In this document: in pieces, positions 15,687-24,573 of the stretch | Numbering within the stretch: position 1 is the stretch's first letter | Layout: the number at the start of each line of letters is the position of its first letter | Assembly (NCBI RefSeq): GCF_034661175.1 | Contig: NZ_CP141058.1 | Coordinates: forward strand, 682,001 to 746,000 | Source: Nocardioides renjunii | GTDB taxonomy: Bacteria > Actinomycetota > Actinomycetes > Propionibacteriales > Nocardioidaceae | Length of the DNA stretch: 64,000 bases | Direction of reading: 5' to 3' | The notes under the pieces: model-generated | Databases searched by the model: none | What the model was told of the DNA's origin: nothing | The model's input: only the letters and a program-made list of their open reading frames with translations | Program-made: the position numbers and the translations under genes

Positions 15687-16681
15687 CTGTACTGATCGGT
15701 GAGGTTGGTCAACCTGGTGATGGGGGCTGACCCGCCGATCGCGGTGTGGGGCCGGTGGTGGTTGTACTCGTGGAGCCATGCTGGCAGAGCTGCTCTGCGG
15801 GCTGACTCGGAGTTGTAGAACTTCTTGAAGGCCCAGCCGTCGGCCATGGTGCGGTGGAAGCGTTCGATCTTGCCGTTGGTCTGTGGTCGGTAGGGACGCG
15901 TCTTCTTTGCGGTGATGGCGAGATCGGCGCAGGTCTCGCGCCACAAGTGGCTGCGATAGGCGCTGCCGTTGTCGGACAGGACGCGTTCGACCACGACGCC
16001 GCGCGCGGCGAACCAGGCGACGGCTCGGCAGAGCACCCCGGCCGCGGTGGCGGCCGTCTCGTCGTCGTGGACTTCGGCGTAGGCGATGCGGGAGTGGTCG
16101 TCGATGACGGTGTGCACGAACGCGGTTCCGACCTTCGGCTGCCGGTAGGCGTTGCTGATCCCGGTGCGGTTGCGGGTCGCGATCCGGTTCTGATCGCCTT
16201 GGTGTCGTCCCAGGTAGCGCCAGCCGCCGCCGTCGGGGATGTTGCCGAGCTTCTTCACGTCGACGTGGATCAGCGATCCGGGGTGATCGTGCTCGTAGCG
16301 CCGGGTCGGTTCACCGGTCGCGCGGTCGACATGGGTGAGTCGGTTGAGTCGGCACCGGACCAGCACCTTGTGGACCGTTGACGGTGCCAGACCGACGCGG
16401 TCCGCGATCTGCACCGGCCCGAGCCGGTGCTTCCACCGCAGGTGCACGATCTTGCGCACCACCGGCTGCGGCACCTGGTTCGGGGAGCGGTGCGGGCGCG
16501 ACGAGGCGTCGTTCATGCCAGCCGGCCCGAGCCGGCGATAGCGGTCGGCCCATCGCTTCGCGGTAGGCCATGACACGTCGTATCGCTCGGCGGCTCGAGC
16601 GATGGGCCAACCGTGATCGACGGCCAGGCGCGCGAGCCGAAGACGGGCGCGAGGGGTGAGTGCGGCGTTAGCGTGGGACAC
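15683..16681 (-). CDS. IS481-family DDE transposase
   Basis: A 332-residue transposase. An N-terminal pair of helix-turn-helix domains (about 1-110; ARAAERYDVSWPTAKRWADRY) is followed by the rve integrase core with the DDE triad: D in LIHVDVKKLG, D in VLSDNGSAYRS and E in TNGKIERFHRTM. Start ATG 16681. Unusually, the last codons (Asp-Gln-Tyr-Ser) are read through the terminal inverted repeat, and the stop TAG (15685-15683) lies in the duplicated target CCTAG. The gene therefore borrows its stop codon from the host insertion site. Confidence 0.9.
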   Translation of the reverse strand: MSHANAALTPRARLRLARLAVDHGWPIARAAERYDVSWPTAKRWADRYRRLGPAGMNDASSRPHRSPNQVPQPVVRKIVHLRWKHRLGPVQIADRVGLAPSTVHKVLVRCRLNRLTHVDRATGEPTRRYEHDHPGSLIHVDVKKLGNIPDGGGWRYLGRHQGDQNRIATRNRTGISNAYRQPKVGTAFVHTVIDDHSRIAYAEVHDDETAATAAGVLCRAVAWFAARGVVVERVLSDNGSAYRSHLWRETCADLAITAKKTRPYRPQTNGKIERFHRTMADGWAFKKFYNSESARRAALPAWLHEYNHHRPHTAIGGSAPITRLTNLTDQYS

Positions 16682-16804
16682 GAAGACCTCCAGGGTGGGG
16701 AGCGGTTCCTAGACAGCTCCACTCCACGCCCGGAGGTCTTCGCCTTCCAAGCTCATTCAGATCGTGTCGTCACACGATCTGGACCAACGTGCCCGATCAG
16801 TACA
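15687..16804 (-). mobile_element. IS481-family insertion sequence, about 1.1 kb
   Basis: Terminal inverted repeats begin TGTACTGATCGG at the left (15688-15699) and end CGATCAGTACA at the right (16794-16804). A second matched block, GTTGGTC, lies 4 bp further in on the left, with GACCAAC at the same distance on the right. CCTAG flanks both sides. A single intact transposase gene fills the element. Complete ends and an intact gene point to a recent, possibly active copy. Confidence 0.85.
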
Positions 16805-16809
16805 CCTAG
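16805..16809. repeat. Right target-site duplication of the IS481-type element
   Basis: Second copy of CCTAG, directly following the right inverted repeat and identical to 15682-15686. Confidence 0.7.
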
Positions 16810-16899
16810 CCGTCCTCGCCGGGCTCAGGTCGAATGAGTGTCCAGACGCACATACGAATAAGTGGTCATCTGCATGCGGATTCGAAACACGGCGCTGAC

Positions 16900-16967
16900 A
16901 CGCGGCGCAATGTCGCGCCCCGGACGGTACGCGGCGCAATGTCGCGGCCCGGGACGGTACGCGGCGG
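16900..16967. repeat. Tandem repeat of a 29-30-bp unit
   Basis: The unit beginning ACGCGGCGCAATGTCGCG and ending GGACGGT occurs at 16900-16928 and 16929-16958 with one inserted G, followed by a partial third copy (ACGCGGCGG). It lies between the IS element and the AlbA_2-type gene. Each unit contains the self-complementary core GCGGCGC...GTCGCG. No array of larger size is present, so it is not a CRISPR. Confidence 0.7.
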
Positions 16968-17082
16968 TTAGACGCGCGCAGGAGTCGCCGCGGCCACGTT
17001 TGGAAGTCCGCGAGGCGCAGTGCCGCGTCCGACGGGCCTGAGCCCGCCCGCCCTGTCGGAGGCACTGCCTAGAGTCCTGCAC

Positions 17083-18309
17083 GTGAGCTACGTGCAGATC
17101 GGAACCAGTCGGGTACGCCTTGAAAAGTGGGAGGACATCCTTCTCGCTGTTGGTGAGGGCCTGCTCGACGAACGTTCCTACTGCGAACTCAAGAAGGGTC
17201 TCCCGCCGCCCGGGCAGAACACTGAAGTCTCACGCGACTTGGCCTCCTTCACCGTCGAAGGAGGGGTGATGGTTTATGGGATTAGCGACGCCGGCGCTGG
17301 GAAGGCAGGAGAGGTCGTCGGCATCACCGACCCCGAATCTGCTAAGACCCGACTGGTCGGGATCGCCATGGGCAAGGTTTCTCCCGCGATGGTCTGCGAC
17401 GTGCGTGTCGTCATGGATCCCGACGATTCGGCACGCGGGTGCGTGATCGTTGAAATTCCGCCCTCCCCTATCGCTCCCCATCAGGCCGATGAGCGGTATT
17501 GGGGGCGGTCCTCCGAAGGCAAGCGGGTCCTACCCGAACCGCACGTCGCCAACATCTTCGCTACGCGACGCAATCGCGACGATGGGCTGAACGAGCACCT
17601 GCTCGGTCTTGCCGGAACTTTCGACCCTGTCCCTGCGCGGGATCGCTCCCATGGACACCTCTACTTCACCGCCGTCCCGCTCACGCCACCGGTGGGACCG
17701 CCTCCGTGGGATCACAATAAGCGGCCGATGGAACTGGCGGTCGAGGCCCGATTCCCTGCCCACGAGTACGGCGGGGGCGACTTAACATCGCTTAACTACA
17801 CCGAGACACACCCTCGGGGAATTATGGCGACGTCTGTGTCGGACCGCGAACTCGATGAGCTGTACGCCAAGCGATTGCTGATCCGTGACACCGGCGGGGT
17901 CGACTTCGCGGCAGGACTTGGCACCCGCAGTCGGTACACGGGTGGCAACCGTCCCGAAGCCACGGTGGTGCCGCTCAGCGTCGTCCTTATCCACGTCGAC
18001 CAGTGTGTCCGTCTAACCGCGCACGTTGCCCGACTGCGAAGCGACAGCGGCACCTGGCACTTGGGTGTCCATATGACATCGCTTCTCGGCGTTCCGTCCG
18101 GGGCCGCACTCGACGAGAGGTCGTTCGAGCGTGCGGCGAAGTATCCCGAAGAGACCTTCACGAACGACGTGTATGCACCGGCAAGCGAGATGAGCGACTC
18201 GCCGCAGCGCGTCGTTGAGGCACTGATGACCCCGCTGGCGCGTGGTCTCGGGGCGCTGCGCGCCTTTCCCTATGAATCTCCCGTCGAGTTCATGCGACGC
18301 AATGTCTAA
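17083..18309 (+). CDS. AlbA_2/Schlafen-type putative nucleic-acid-binding protein
   Basis: From GTG 17083 the protein has 408 residues. Residues 20-160 resemble the AlbA_2 (divergent AAA-4/Schlafen) domain: LLDERSYCELKKGLPP carries the Glu-Leu-Lys core, followed by EVSRDLASFTVEGGVMVYGISD and a domain end around VIVEIPPSPIAPHQADERYWGR. The C-terminal 240 residues match no family I recognise. GTG 17083 follows TAGAGT by 7 nt, the layout of a leaderless actinobacterial start. ATG 17020 would add 21 residues without a ribosome-binding site. Such proteins occur as regulators and in defence islands; the role here is unknown. Confidence 0.6.
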   Translation: MSYVQIGTSRVRLEKWEDILLAVGEGLLDERSYCELKKGLPPPGQNTEVSRDLASFTVEGGVMVYGISDAGAGKAGEVVGITDPESAKTRLVGIAMGKVSPAMVCDVRVVMDPDDSARGCVIVEIPPSPIAPHQADERYWGRSSEGKRVLPEPHVANIFATRRNRDDGLNEHLLGLAGTFDPVPARDRSHGHLYFTAVPLTPPVGPPPWDHNKRPMELAVEARFPAHEYGGGDLTSLNYTETHPRGIMATSVSDRELDELYAKRLLIRDTGGVDFAAGLGTRSRYTGGNRPEATVVPLSVVLIHVDQCVRLTAHVARLRSDSGTWHLGVHMTSLLGVPSGAALDERSFERAAKYPEETFTNDVYAPASEMSDSPQRVVEALMTPLARGLGALRAFPYESPVEFMRRNV

Positions 18310-18639
18310 GACCGGCGAGGGGCTTGATAAACGAGCACGGAGGCATCGCGCGCTGGCTCAACCGCGCGCGATTCGCGTCCTCGGGCGGTCAAACCGCTGG
18401 TTGGCGTTGATGGGCCGACAGGCGGCGGAAGAACTCAACGGCCCCCGAGTCTGATACGGCAGCATCCTTGAAGAAGCCACAAGCTTGACGATGGCTCAAG
18501 AATGCGCTTCCTACGCGGCTGGTTCGCGCCGACCGATCGTGCGCGGTAGAGACTCGATGAGACGCCACGCGACGAGTGTGCTCGGTCCATCGCCGATCTC
18601 ACGTAGCGTCGTCCCCGCCGATGCCACTAGGGGGATGTG
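18310..18639. other. Intergenic stretch before the KAP gene, no gene seen
   Basis: No frame with family features. The final 30 bases contain CCACTAGGGGGATGTGATG, in which GGGGGA is the probable ribosome-binding site for the KAP gene. No hairpin terminator was found after the AlbA_2-type gene. Confidence 0.4.
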
Positions 18640-20812
18640 ATGGTTGAGAATCTAACTCTGAGCGACGAGCCGCTCGACCCTTCGCAGCCCGCACAAGACC
18701 GACTGGACCATGCATCGCTGGCGCAGCGAATCGCCGAGGTGCTCGAAAGCTTGCGATCTGAAGACAGCTCCAGCGTTCTTGCGTTGATTGGCGCCTGGGG
18801 CGCTGGTAAGACGTCGACTTTGCGTTCAGTCGCTTCGCGCGTGGAGACCATGGAGGGTAGATGGCTCACTGCCACATTCAACCCTTGGCTCTTTTCGGAC
18901 GAAGAGTCCTTGCTTTTGGGGTTCTTGAAGACGCTTCAGGATGTGATGCCACGCGATCGGCGGTGGAAGCGGGCCCGTGAATCTGTAGGCAGGTTTGGCC
19001 AGGCGATCAGCCCTCTTGGAAAACTGACTAGCCTGGTGGGGGGTTGACTCATCGAGCATCTTGGAGTCGTTCGGTCGTAGCTTGGCAGAGGGGCCTAACG
19101 CAGCAAAGGCGCAGGCCATCCTGACAGGAGAATTGAAGGCGCTCCAACGTCCCATCCTGCTTATTTTCGACGACTTGGATCGACTGGCTCCTAGTGAATT
19201 GCTTCAAACGCTAAAACTTGTGCGATTGGTGGGTCGCCTTCCTCACGTTTACTACTTGCTCGCATACGACGAAGAAACGCTGCTTGAGACCTTGTCCCGA
19301 ACTGAGCTCGTGGGCGATGAGCGAGGACGGGCCCTAGATTATCTCGAGAAGGTCATTCAAGTGCGCCTGGACATGCCACCTCTCCGGGATCACCAGGTTT
19401 CCGAATTGTTCAACGATTGCTTCTTCAATGGTCTCTTAACGCGTGCTCCGAGTGTGACTATTGATGAGACGGCTGCTGAGCGACTCGGTAAGGCGTACTG
19501 GGAAATTCTCATCCACACGCTCCGGACGCCGCGGTCAATCAAGCGCCTATTCGCGCAGGCGGAGGTCGCGGTCGGACTTGCCGCGAAGGGAGAAGCTGAT
19601 CTCGTCGACCTTTTCCTCATCAACTACATCAGAACGCATGAGCCGTCGCTTTATCGCGCCCTTCCGAGGCTCCGGGGGGACCTGCTGCGAACTCCTGCCG
19701 GTCTATTTTCAAAACAGCGGGACTTCGCAGAGCTGCTCGAACAGTGGCGGGATGCATTGAAGAATGCACATGTCCGTGCTGACAACGTCGAAGGCGTCCT
19801 GAGGTTGCTTCGAGTCTTGTTTCCCGCGCTAGATGCGAAGCTCTCTGGCTCGACCCTGCCGCGCGGTGACTATGACATGGTGGCACGACGCCGCGGCGTT
19901 GGGCATGAGGACTATTTCGATCGATACTTCGCTCTCGAGGTGCCACGAGAGGATCTTCCAGACGCAGTAGTCGCCGAGGCATTCGCGGCCGCAGATAGCG
20001 AGACGCCGTCATCGAATATCGATGCAGTACGCGATACTCTAGCGAAGGAACCAGGTCGCGTTCTGCGCAAACTGGAATCGCAACTCAGGATCGCTGATGA
20101 CTCTGTATTGCATGCCGTCCGATGGGTCGGGGCTGCCTACCATCACATGCCAACGGACCAGGGTCTATTTGACTATCGAGGCCGAAGTGAGGCGGAAAAG
20201 TTCATCGAGCGAATTTTCTCACAGGTGGACGAGGAGCGCGGGCTCCAAATGTTGTCGGAAATGTGCGACATGGATGGCGGCATTCTTCTCGCCGTGACCG
20301 TGTGCGCGTCAATCTTGCGCGACAGACACGAACCTGCAATACATTGGCGGGAGCGAGCTTCGGCATTCGTGGCGCAGAGAGTGCTTGTCGCGATGGCTCC
20401 ATATACCGACGAACCTCTAACTGCCCTCGGGAACCGGCCGATGCACTTCCTGTGGATGTGGTGGCATGTGGACCCCGAGGCTGCGACCGGGTGGGTTCGC
20501 GCTCAGATCTTAGAGGGGAGATGGGACGCGCTGGAGTTCGTTGCCGCCAACGTTCCGATCGCCGTCGGGGCCACAGGCGAGGTCATCTCACAGTTTGACG
20601 TGGCAGACCTGGAGCGTTGGGTGCCTCTTGACTTTGTTCTTGAGCGCTTGCGTCCGGACTTGGAGCGGCTGGCCGACGACATCGAAGAGTTCGATCGTTG
20701 GGAGAAGAAGCCGACCCCCGAGAATCTTCGACTCGCTGCACTCAAGGCATTGGCGGCCCTGGCCGCACGACGGCAGCCAGGCGGAGGCGCGCAGCAGGGG
20801 GATTCCGAATAG
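18640..20812 (+). pseudogene. KAP-family P-loop NTPase, frameshifted at a G6 tract
   Basis: The 5' frame (ATG 18640 to TGA 19045-19047) carries Walker A GAWGAGKTS (residues 51-59) and FNPWLFSDEE, typical of KAP NTPases. The second frame, open across 19040 to TAA/TAG-type stop at 20812, continues with Walker B PILLIFDDLDRLAPSEL, KLVRLVGRLPHVYYLLAYDEE, the SIKR sensor region and a long helical C-terminus. The frames meet at GGGGGG (19038-19043). One G more or less would give a single protein of about 720 residues. No membrane pair is evident. KAP NTPases are linked to membrane-associated complexes and phage defence. This is either a mutation, a sequencing error or slippage-controlled expression; the downstream part could start at TTG 19061. 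Confidence 0.75.
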
Positions 20813-20919
20813 GTCGCCCGGGCCTGCGACAAGCGGTTGAGACGGCGGCGAAAGGCTTGCGTCCTTCTAGGCCGTTCGCAGCAGTTTCGACGCACGCCCA
20901 TTCTGGGCGGACTGCCCGC

Positions 20920-22599
20920 CTACGACAGCCCGATGATCGTCCCGTCGTCCGCCAGGTCGATCCGCGCCGCGGAGGGCTCGCGGGGCAGCCCGGGCATGGT
21001 CATCATGTCGCCGCAGACCACCACCACGAACCCGGCGCCGGCGGAGAGGCGTACCTCCCGCACGTGCAGCTCGTGGCCCGAGGGCGCGCCGAGCGACTTG
21101 GGGTCGGTGGAGAACGAGTACTGGGTCTTGGCGATGCAGACGGGCAGGCCGGAGTAGCCGTCGCGCTCGATGCGCTCCAGCCGGCGGCGCGCCTTGGCGT
21201 CCCACGTCACCAGCCCGGAGCCGTAGAGCCGGGTGGCGATCGCCTCGACCTTCTCCGTCAGCGACAGGTCGTCGTCGTAGGTGAAGGAGAACTCCTGGGC
21301 GGACGGCTCGGCCAGCGTGGCGAGAACGCCCTCGGCGAGGTCCTTGGCGCCGTTGCCGCCGTCGGCGACGTGCGTGGCGGGGAATGCGCGCACGCCCTCG
21401 TCGGCGACCAGCTCGACCACCCGGGCCACCTCGGCGTCGGTGTCGGTGGGGAAGCGGTTGACCGCGACGACGCACGGGATGCCGTAGACGTCGCGGACGT
21501 TGGCGAGGTGCCGGCGCAGGTTGGCCATGCCGGCCTCGACCGCGGCGACGTCCTCGGTGCCGAGGTCGGTGAGCGCCACGCCGCCGTGGTACTTGAGGGC
21601 ACGGACGGTGGCGACGACGACCGCCACGTCGGGGCGCAGGCCGGACTTGCGGCACTTGATGTCGACGAACTTCTCCGCGCCGAGGTCGGCGCCGAAGCCC
21701 GCTTCGGTGACGACGAAGTCCGCCAGCCGCAGCCCCGCCCGGGTGGCCATCACCGAGCTGCAGCCGTGGGCGATGTTGGCGAACGGGCCGCCGTGCACGA
21801 AGGCCGGCGCCCCTTCGAGGGTCTGGACGAGGTTGGGTGCCAGCGCGGTGCTCAGCAGGACGGCCATCGCGCCGTCGGCACCGAGGTCGCGCGCGGTGAC
21901 CGGCTTGGTCGAGCGGTCGTAGCCGATCACGATGTCGCCGATGCGGCGCTTGAGGTCGGCGCGCGACTCGGTGAGGCAGAAGATCGCCATCAGCTCGGAG
22001 GCGACGACGATGTCGAACCCGTCCTCGCGCGGGAAGCCGTTGGCGTGCCCGCCCATCGCCACGACGACCTCGCGCAGCGCCCGGTCGTTGGTGTCCAGCA
22101 CGCGCTTCCACGTCACGCTGCGCACGTCGATGTCGAGCTCGTTGCCGTGGTGGACGTGGTTGTCGATGAGGGCGGCGAGCAGGTTGTTGGCCGCCGCGAT
22201 GGCCGCGAAGTCGCCGGTGAAGTGCAGGTTGATGTCGGTCATCGGCACGACCTGGCTCCAACCGCCACCCGCGGCGCCGCCCTTCATGCCGAAGACCGGT
22301 CCCATCGACGGCTCCCGCAGGCAGGCGACCGTGCGGTGGCCCAGTCCGTGCAGCGCGTCGGTGAGGCCGACGGTGGTGGTGGTCTTGCCCTCGCCCGGCG
22401 GGGTCGGCGACAGCGCCGTCACCAGGACGAGCTTGCCGAGGGGGCGGTCCGCCAGCGAGGTGAGGTAGCCGATGTCGACCTTCGCCTTGTCGTGCCCGTA
22501 GGGCACCAGGTGCTCCTCCGCGATGCCCAGCGTCTCCTCGGCGATCTCCCGGATGGGGCGCAGGACGGCGGCGTTGGCGATCTCGATGTCGGACTGCAT
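20920..22599 (-). CDS. fhs: Formate-tetrahydrofolate ligase
   Basis: A 559-residue enzyme of the usual family length. It forms 10-formyl-THF from formate, THF and ATP, and also works in reverse. The P-loop [11 protein letters not shown] (66-76) is present. So are family signatures [51 protein letters not shown] and [13 protein letters not shown]. It lies 29 bp downstream of purU on the same strand, and the two probably form one transcript from the divergent promoter at 23.5 kb. Beside betaine demethylation genes it likely captures or releases methyl-derived C1 units. Confidence 0.97.
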   Translation of the reverse strand: MQSDIEIANAAVLRPIREIAEETLGIAEEHLVPYGHDKAKVDIGYLTSLADRPLGKLVLVTALSPTPPGEGKTTTTVGLTDALHGLGHRTVACLREPSMGPVFGMKGGAAGGGWSQVVPMTDINLHFTGDFAAIAAANNLLAALIDNHVHHGNELDIDVRSVTWKRVLDTNDRALREVVVAMGGHANGFPREDGFDIVVASELMAIFCLTESRADLKRRIGDIVIGYDRSTKPVTARDLGADGAMAVLLSTALAPNLVQTLEGAPAFVHGGPFANIAHGCSSVMATRAGLRLADFVVTEAGFGADLGAEKFVDIKCRKSGLRPDVAVVVATVRALKYHGGVALTDLGTEDVAAVEAGMANLRRHLANVRDVYGIPCVVAVNRFPTDTDAEVARVVELVADEGVRAFPATHVADGGNGAKDLAEGVLATLAEPSAQEFSFTYDDDLSLTEKVEAIATRLYGSGLVTWDAKARRRLERIERDGYSGLPVCIAKTQYSFSTDPKSLGAPSGHELHVREVRLSAGAGFVVVVCGDMMTMPGLPREPSAARIDLADDGTIIGLS

Positions 22600-22628
22600 G
22601 GCGGCTCCTCAGTGGTGGTGCCGTCGGT

Positions 22629-23495
22629 TCAGCGGAACACGACGGTGCGCTCGCCGTTGAGCAGGACCCGCGACTGGGCGTGCCAGCGCACCGCCCGTGA
22701 GAGCACCTGCGCCTCCACGTCGCGTCCTGCCGAGACGAGCATGTCCTGGTCGTAGCCGTGGTCCACGCGCAGGACGTCCTGCTCGATGATCGGCCCCTCG
22801 TCGAGGTCGCCGGTCACGTAGTGCGCGGTCGCGCCCACCAGCTTCACGCCACGGTCGAAGGCCTGGTGGTAGGGCCGGGCTCCCTTGAAGCTCGGCAGGA
22901 ACGAGTGGTGGATGTTGATCGCCCGCCCGGACAGCTGGCGGCACAGGTCGTCGGAGAGCACCTGCATGTAGCGGGCGAGCACGACCAGGTGGGCGCCGGT
23001 CTCGTCGACCAGCTCCATCAGCCGCTTCTCGGCGTCCGCCTTGGTCTCCGGGGTCACCGGGACGTGGTGGAACTCCACGCCGTACGACTTCGCCAGCGCG
23101 CCGGCGTCGGGGTGGTTGGACACGACGGCCGGGATCTCGATCTGCAGGGCGCCGGTGCTGGCGCGGAACAGCAGGTCGTTGAGGCAGTGCAGGTGCTTGG
23201 AGACCATGATCAGCGTGCGGTAGGGCGCGGCCGCCGCCCACAGCTCGAACTCCATGCCGAACCGCTCGGCGACCCCGGAGAACGCACTGCGGAGCGCGTC
23301 GGCGCCGCCGGGAGCGTCGGCGTCGAAGCCGATCCGCATGAAGAAGGTGTCGGTGAGGCGGTCGCCGAACTGCTGGCTCTCCACGATGTTGGCCCCCTGC
23401 TCCACCAGGAAGCCCGAGACGGCGTGGACGATGCCGGGGCGGTCGGGGCACGAGAGGGTGAGGACGTACGCGGCTCCGCCGGGGCCGTGCGGCAT
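22629..23495 (-). CDS. purU: Formyltetrahydrofolate deformylase
   Basis: From ATG 23495 (AGGAGA upstream) the protein has 288 residues. It hydrolyses 10-formyl-THF to formate and THF. An N-terminal ACT domain (about 8-85, LSCPDRPGIVHAVSGFL) is followed by the formyltransferase-fold catalytic domain, with N194 and H196 in RAINIHHSFLPSF and the Asp in YVTGDLDEGPIIEQD. The ACT domain usually binds Met or Gly. A longer open frame to 23570 overlaps the operator region and lacks a start signal. It pairs with fhs downstream and is divergent from iclR. Confidence 0.96.
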   Translation of the reverse strand: MPHGPGGAAYVLTLSCPDRPGIVHAVSGFLVEQGANIVESQQFGDRLTDTFFMRIGFDADAPGGADALRSAFSGVAERFGMEFELWAAAAPYRTLIMVSKHLHCLNDLLFRASTGALQIEIPAVVSNHPDAGALAKSYGVEFHHVPVTPETKADAEKRLMELVDETGAHLVVLARYMQVLSDDLCRQLSGRAINIHHSFLPSFKGARPYHQAFDRGVKLVGATAHYVTGDLDEGPIIEQDVLRVDHGYDQDMLVSAGRDVEAQVLSRAVRWHAQSRVLLNGERTVVFR

Positions 23496-23558
23496 GGTGT
23501 CTCCTGACGAGTGGTCGGCCGTGGTGGCCGGCGTGGTGGTGGCGATGGGACCGCTGCT

Positions 23559-23594
23559 GTTGCGCTCCACGGAACGCAGTCTGCGATACGCAAC
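23559..23594. promoter_or_regulatory. Paired IclR-type operator in the purU/iclR divergent region
   Basis: Two 17-bp boxes start 19 bp apart. Box 1 is GTTGCG-CTCCA-CGGAAC (23559-23575); box 2 (23578-23594) keeps only the right arm, AGTCTG-CGATA-CGCAAC. They match the boxes upstream of betB, the BCCT gene and the dimethylglycine dehydrogenase gene. The site would allow autoregulation of iclR and control of purU-fhs. Confidence 0.65.
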
Positions 23595-23617
23595 AGCCGC
23601 TGCGCTAGTGTCCCCCC

Positions 23618-24436
23618 ATGGCGAAGGGTGCCGACGTGCAGGACCGGGGCGAGGAGCAGGCGCCCGCGAGCTCCGCCGTGACGGGTGCGGGTGTGCAGTC
23701 GGTCGACCGCGCGCTGGGGATCCTCGAGGTGCTGGCGCGCACCGGCGAGTCCGGCGTCACCGAGATCGCCGGCGAGCTCGGCGTCCACAAGAGCACCGCC
23801 TTCCGGCTGGTCGCGACGCTCGAGGCGCACCGCCTCGTCGAGCAGACCGCCGACCGCGGCCGCTACCGCCTCGGGATGGGCATCCTCCGACTGGCGGGCG
23901 CCACGACGGCACGCCTCGACCTCGTGCAGGAGGCCCGCCCGATCGCGCGCCAGCTCGCGGCCGACACGGGCGAGACGGTCAACATCGCCGTCCTCGCCGA
24001 GAGCTCCGCGCTCTACCTCGACCAGGTCGCCGGCTCCTCGGCCCTCCAGCCGCACAACTGGGTCGGGCAGCACATCCCGCTCCACGCGACGAGCAACGGC
24101 AAGGTGCTGCTGGCCGGGCTGGACGAGCCGGGCCTGGAGGCCGTCCTCGGCCAGCTGGCGACGTACACCCCCCACACGATCACCCGGCGCGCGCAGTTGC
24201 GCGAGGAGCTGGCCCAGGTCCGCGAGCAGGGCCACGCCGTCGCCGTCGACGAGCTGGAGGTCGGCCTCACCGCGGTGGCCGCGCCGATCCGCAACGCGCA
24301 CGGCGACGTGGTCGCCTCGATCAGCGTCTCCGGACCGTCGTTCCGGCTGCCCGAGGACCGGTTGGTCGAGGTGGTCCGGGCGGTCGTCGAGGCCGCCCGC
24401 GAGGTGTCCCACCGTCTCGGGTGGGGTCACAGGTAG
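23618..24436 (+). CDS. IclR-family transcriptional regulator of the betaine/C1 genes
   Basis: A 272-residue IclR protein. It has an N-terminal winged helix (about 27-85; VDRALGILEVLARTGESGVTEI, with recognition helix HKSTAFRLVATLEAHRLV). The C-terminal effector-binding GAF-like domain (about 95-262) contains GETVNIAVL, LHATSNGKVLLAGL, AVAAPIRNAHG and SISVSGPSFRL. ATG 23618 follows TAGTGT by 6 nt, so the transcript may be leaderless. It is divergent from purU and next to betB, and operator pairs flank four transcription units here. It is therefore the likely regulator of choline/betaine catabolism, with betaine or an oxidation product as a plausible ligand (inference). Confidence 0.9.
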   Translation: MAKGADVQDRGEEQAPASSAVTGAGVQSVDRALGILEVLARTGESGVTEIAGELGVHKSTAFRLVATLEAHRLVEQTADRGRYRLGMGILRLAGATTARLDLVQEARPIARQLAADTGETVNIAVLAESSALYLDQVAGSSALQPHNWVGQHIPLHATSNGKVLLAGLDEPGLEAVLGQLATYTPHTITRRAQLREELAQVREQGHAVAVDELEVGLTAVAAPIRNAHGDVVASISVSGPSFRLPEDRLVEVVRAVVEAAREVSHRLGWGHR

Positions 24437-24469
24437 GTCACACTGTCCCCACCACCCGGGGCTCGACCC

Positions 24470-24550
24470 TTGACGGGACAGGGGCGGCGCACCATCCTTC
24501 GGGGTGTCTCGCCGGTTGCGCTCGGAGCACCTGGTTGCGACATGCGCAAC
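24470..24550 (+). promoter_or_regulatory. Promoter and paired operator of the betB-betA-transport operon
   Basis: TTGACG (24470-24475) with CATCCT 17 bp downstream is a possible sigma-70-type promoter. Two operator boxes follow: GTTGCG-CTCGG-AGCACC (24515-24531) and the perfect GTTGCG-ACATG-CGCAAC (24534-24550), starting 19 bp apart. The boxes lie at and just after the predicted transcription start, ahead of the GTG at 24574. Confidence 0.65.
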
Positions 24551-24573
24551 AACTCACCGAGGGCAGGACACGC

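Noticed and set aside
16900..16967. Possible CRISPR array
   Set aside because: Units are directly adjacent with no spacers, only about 2.3 copies exist, and no cas gene is present. No CRISPR array was seen anywhere in the window.
18242..18454. A 70-codon frame overlapping the end of the AlbA_2-type gene
   Set aside because: Most of it is the shadow of the larger gene and the rest shows no features of a protein.
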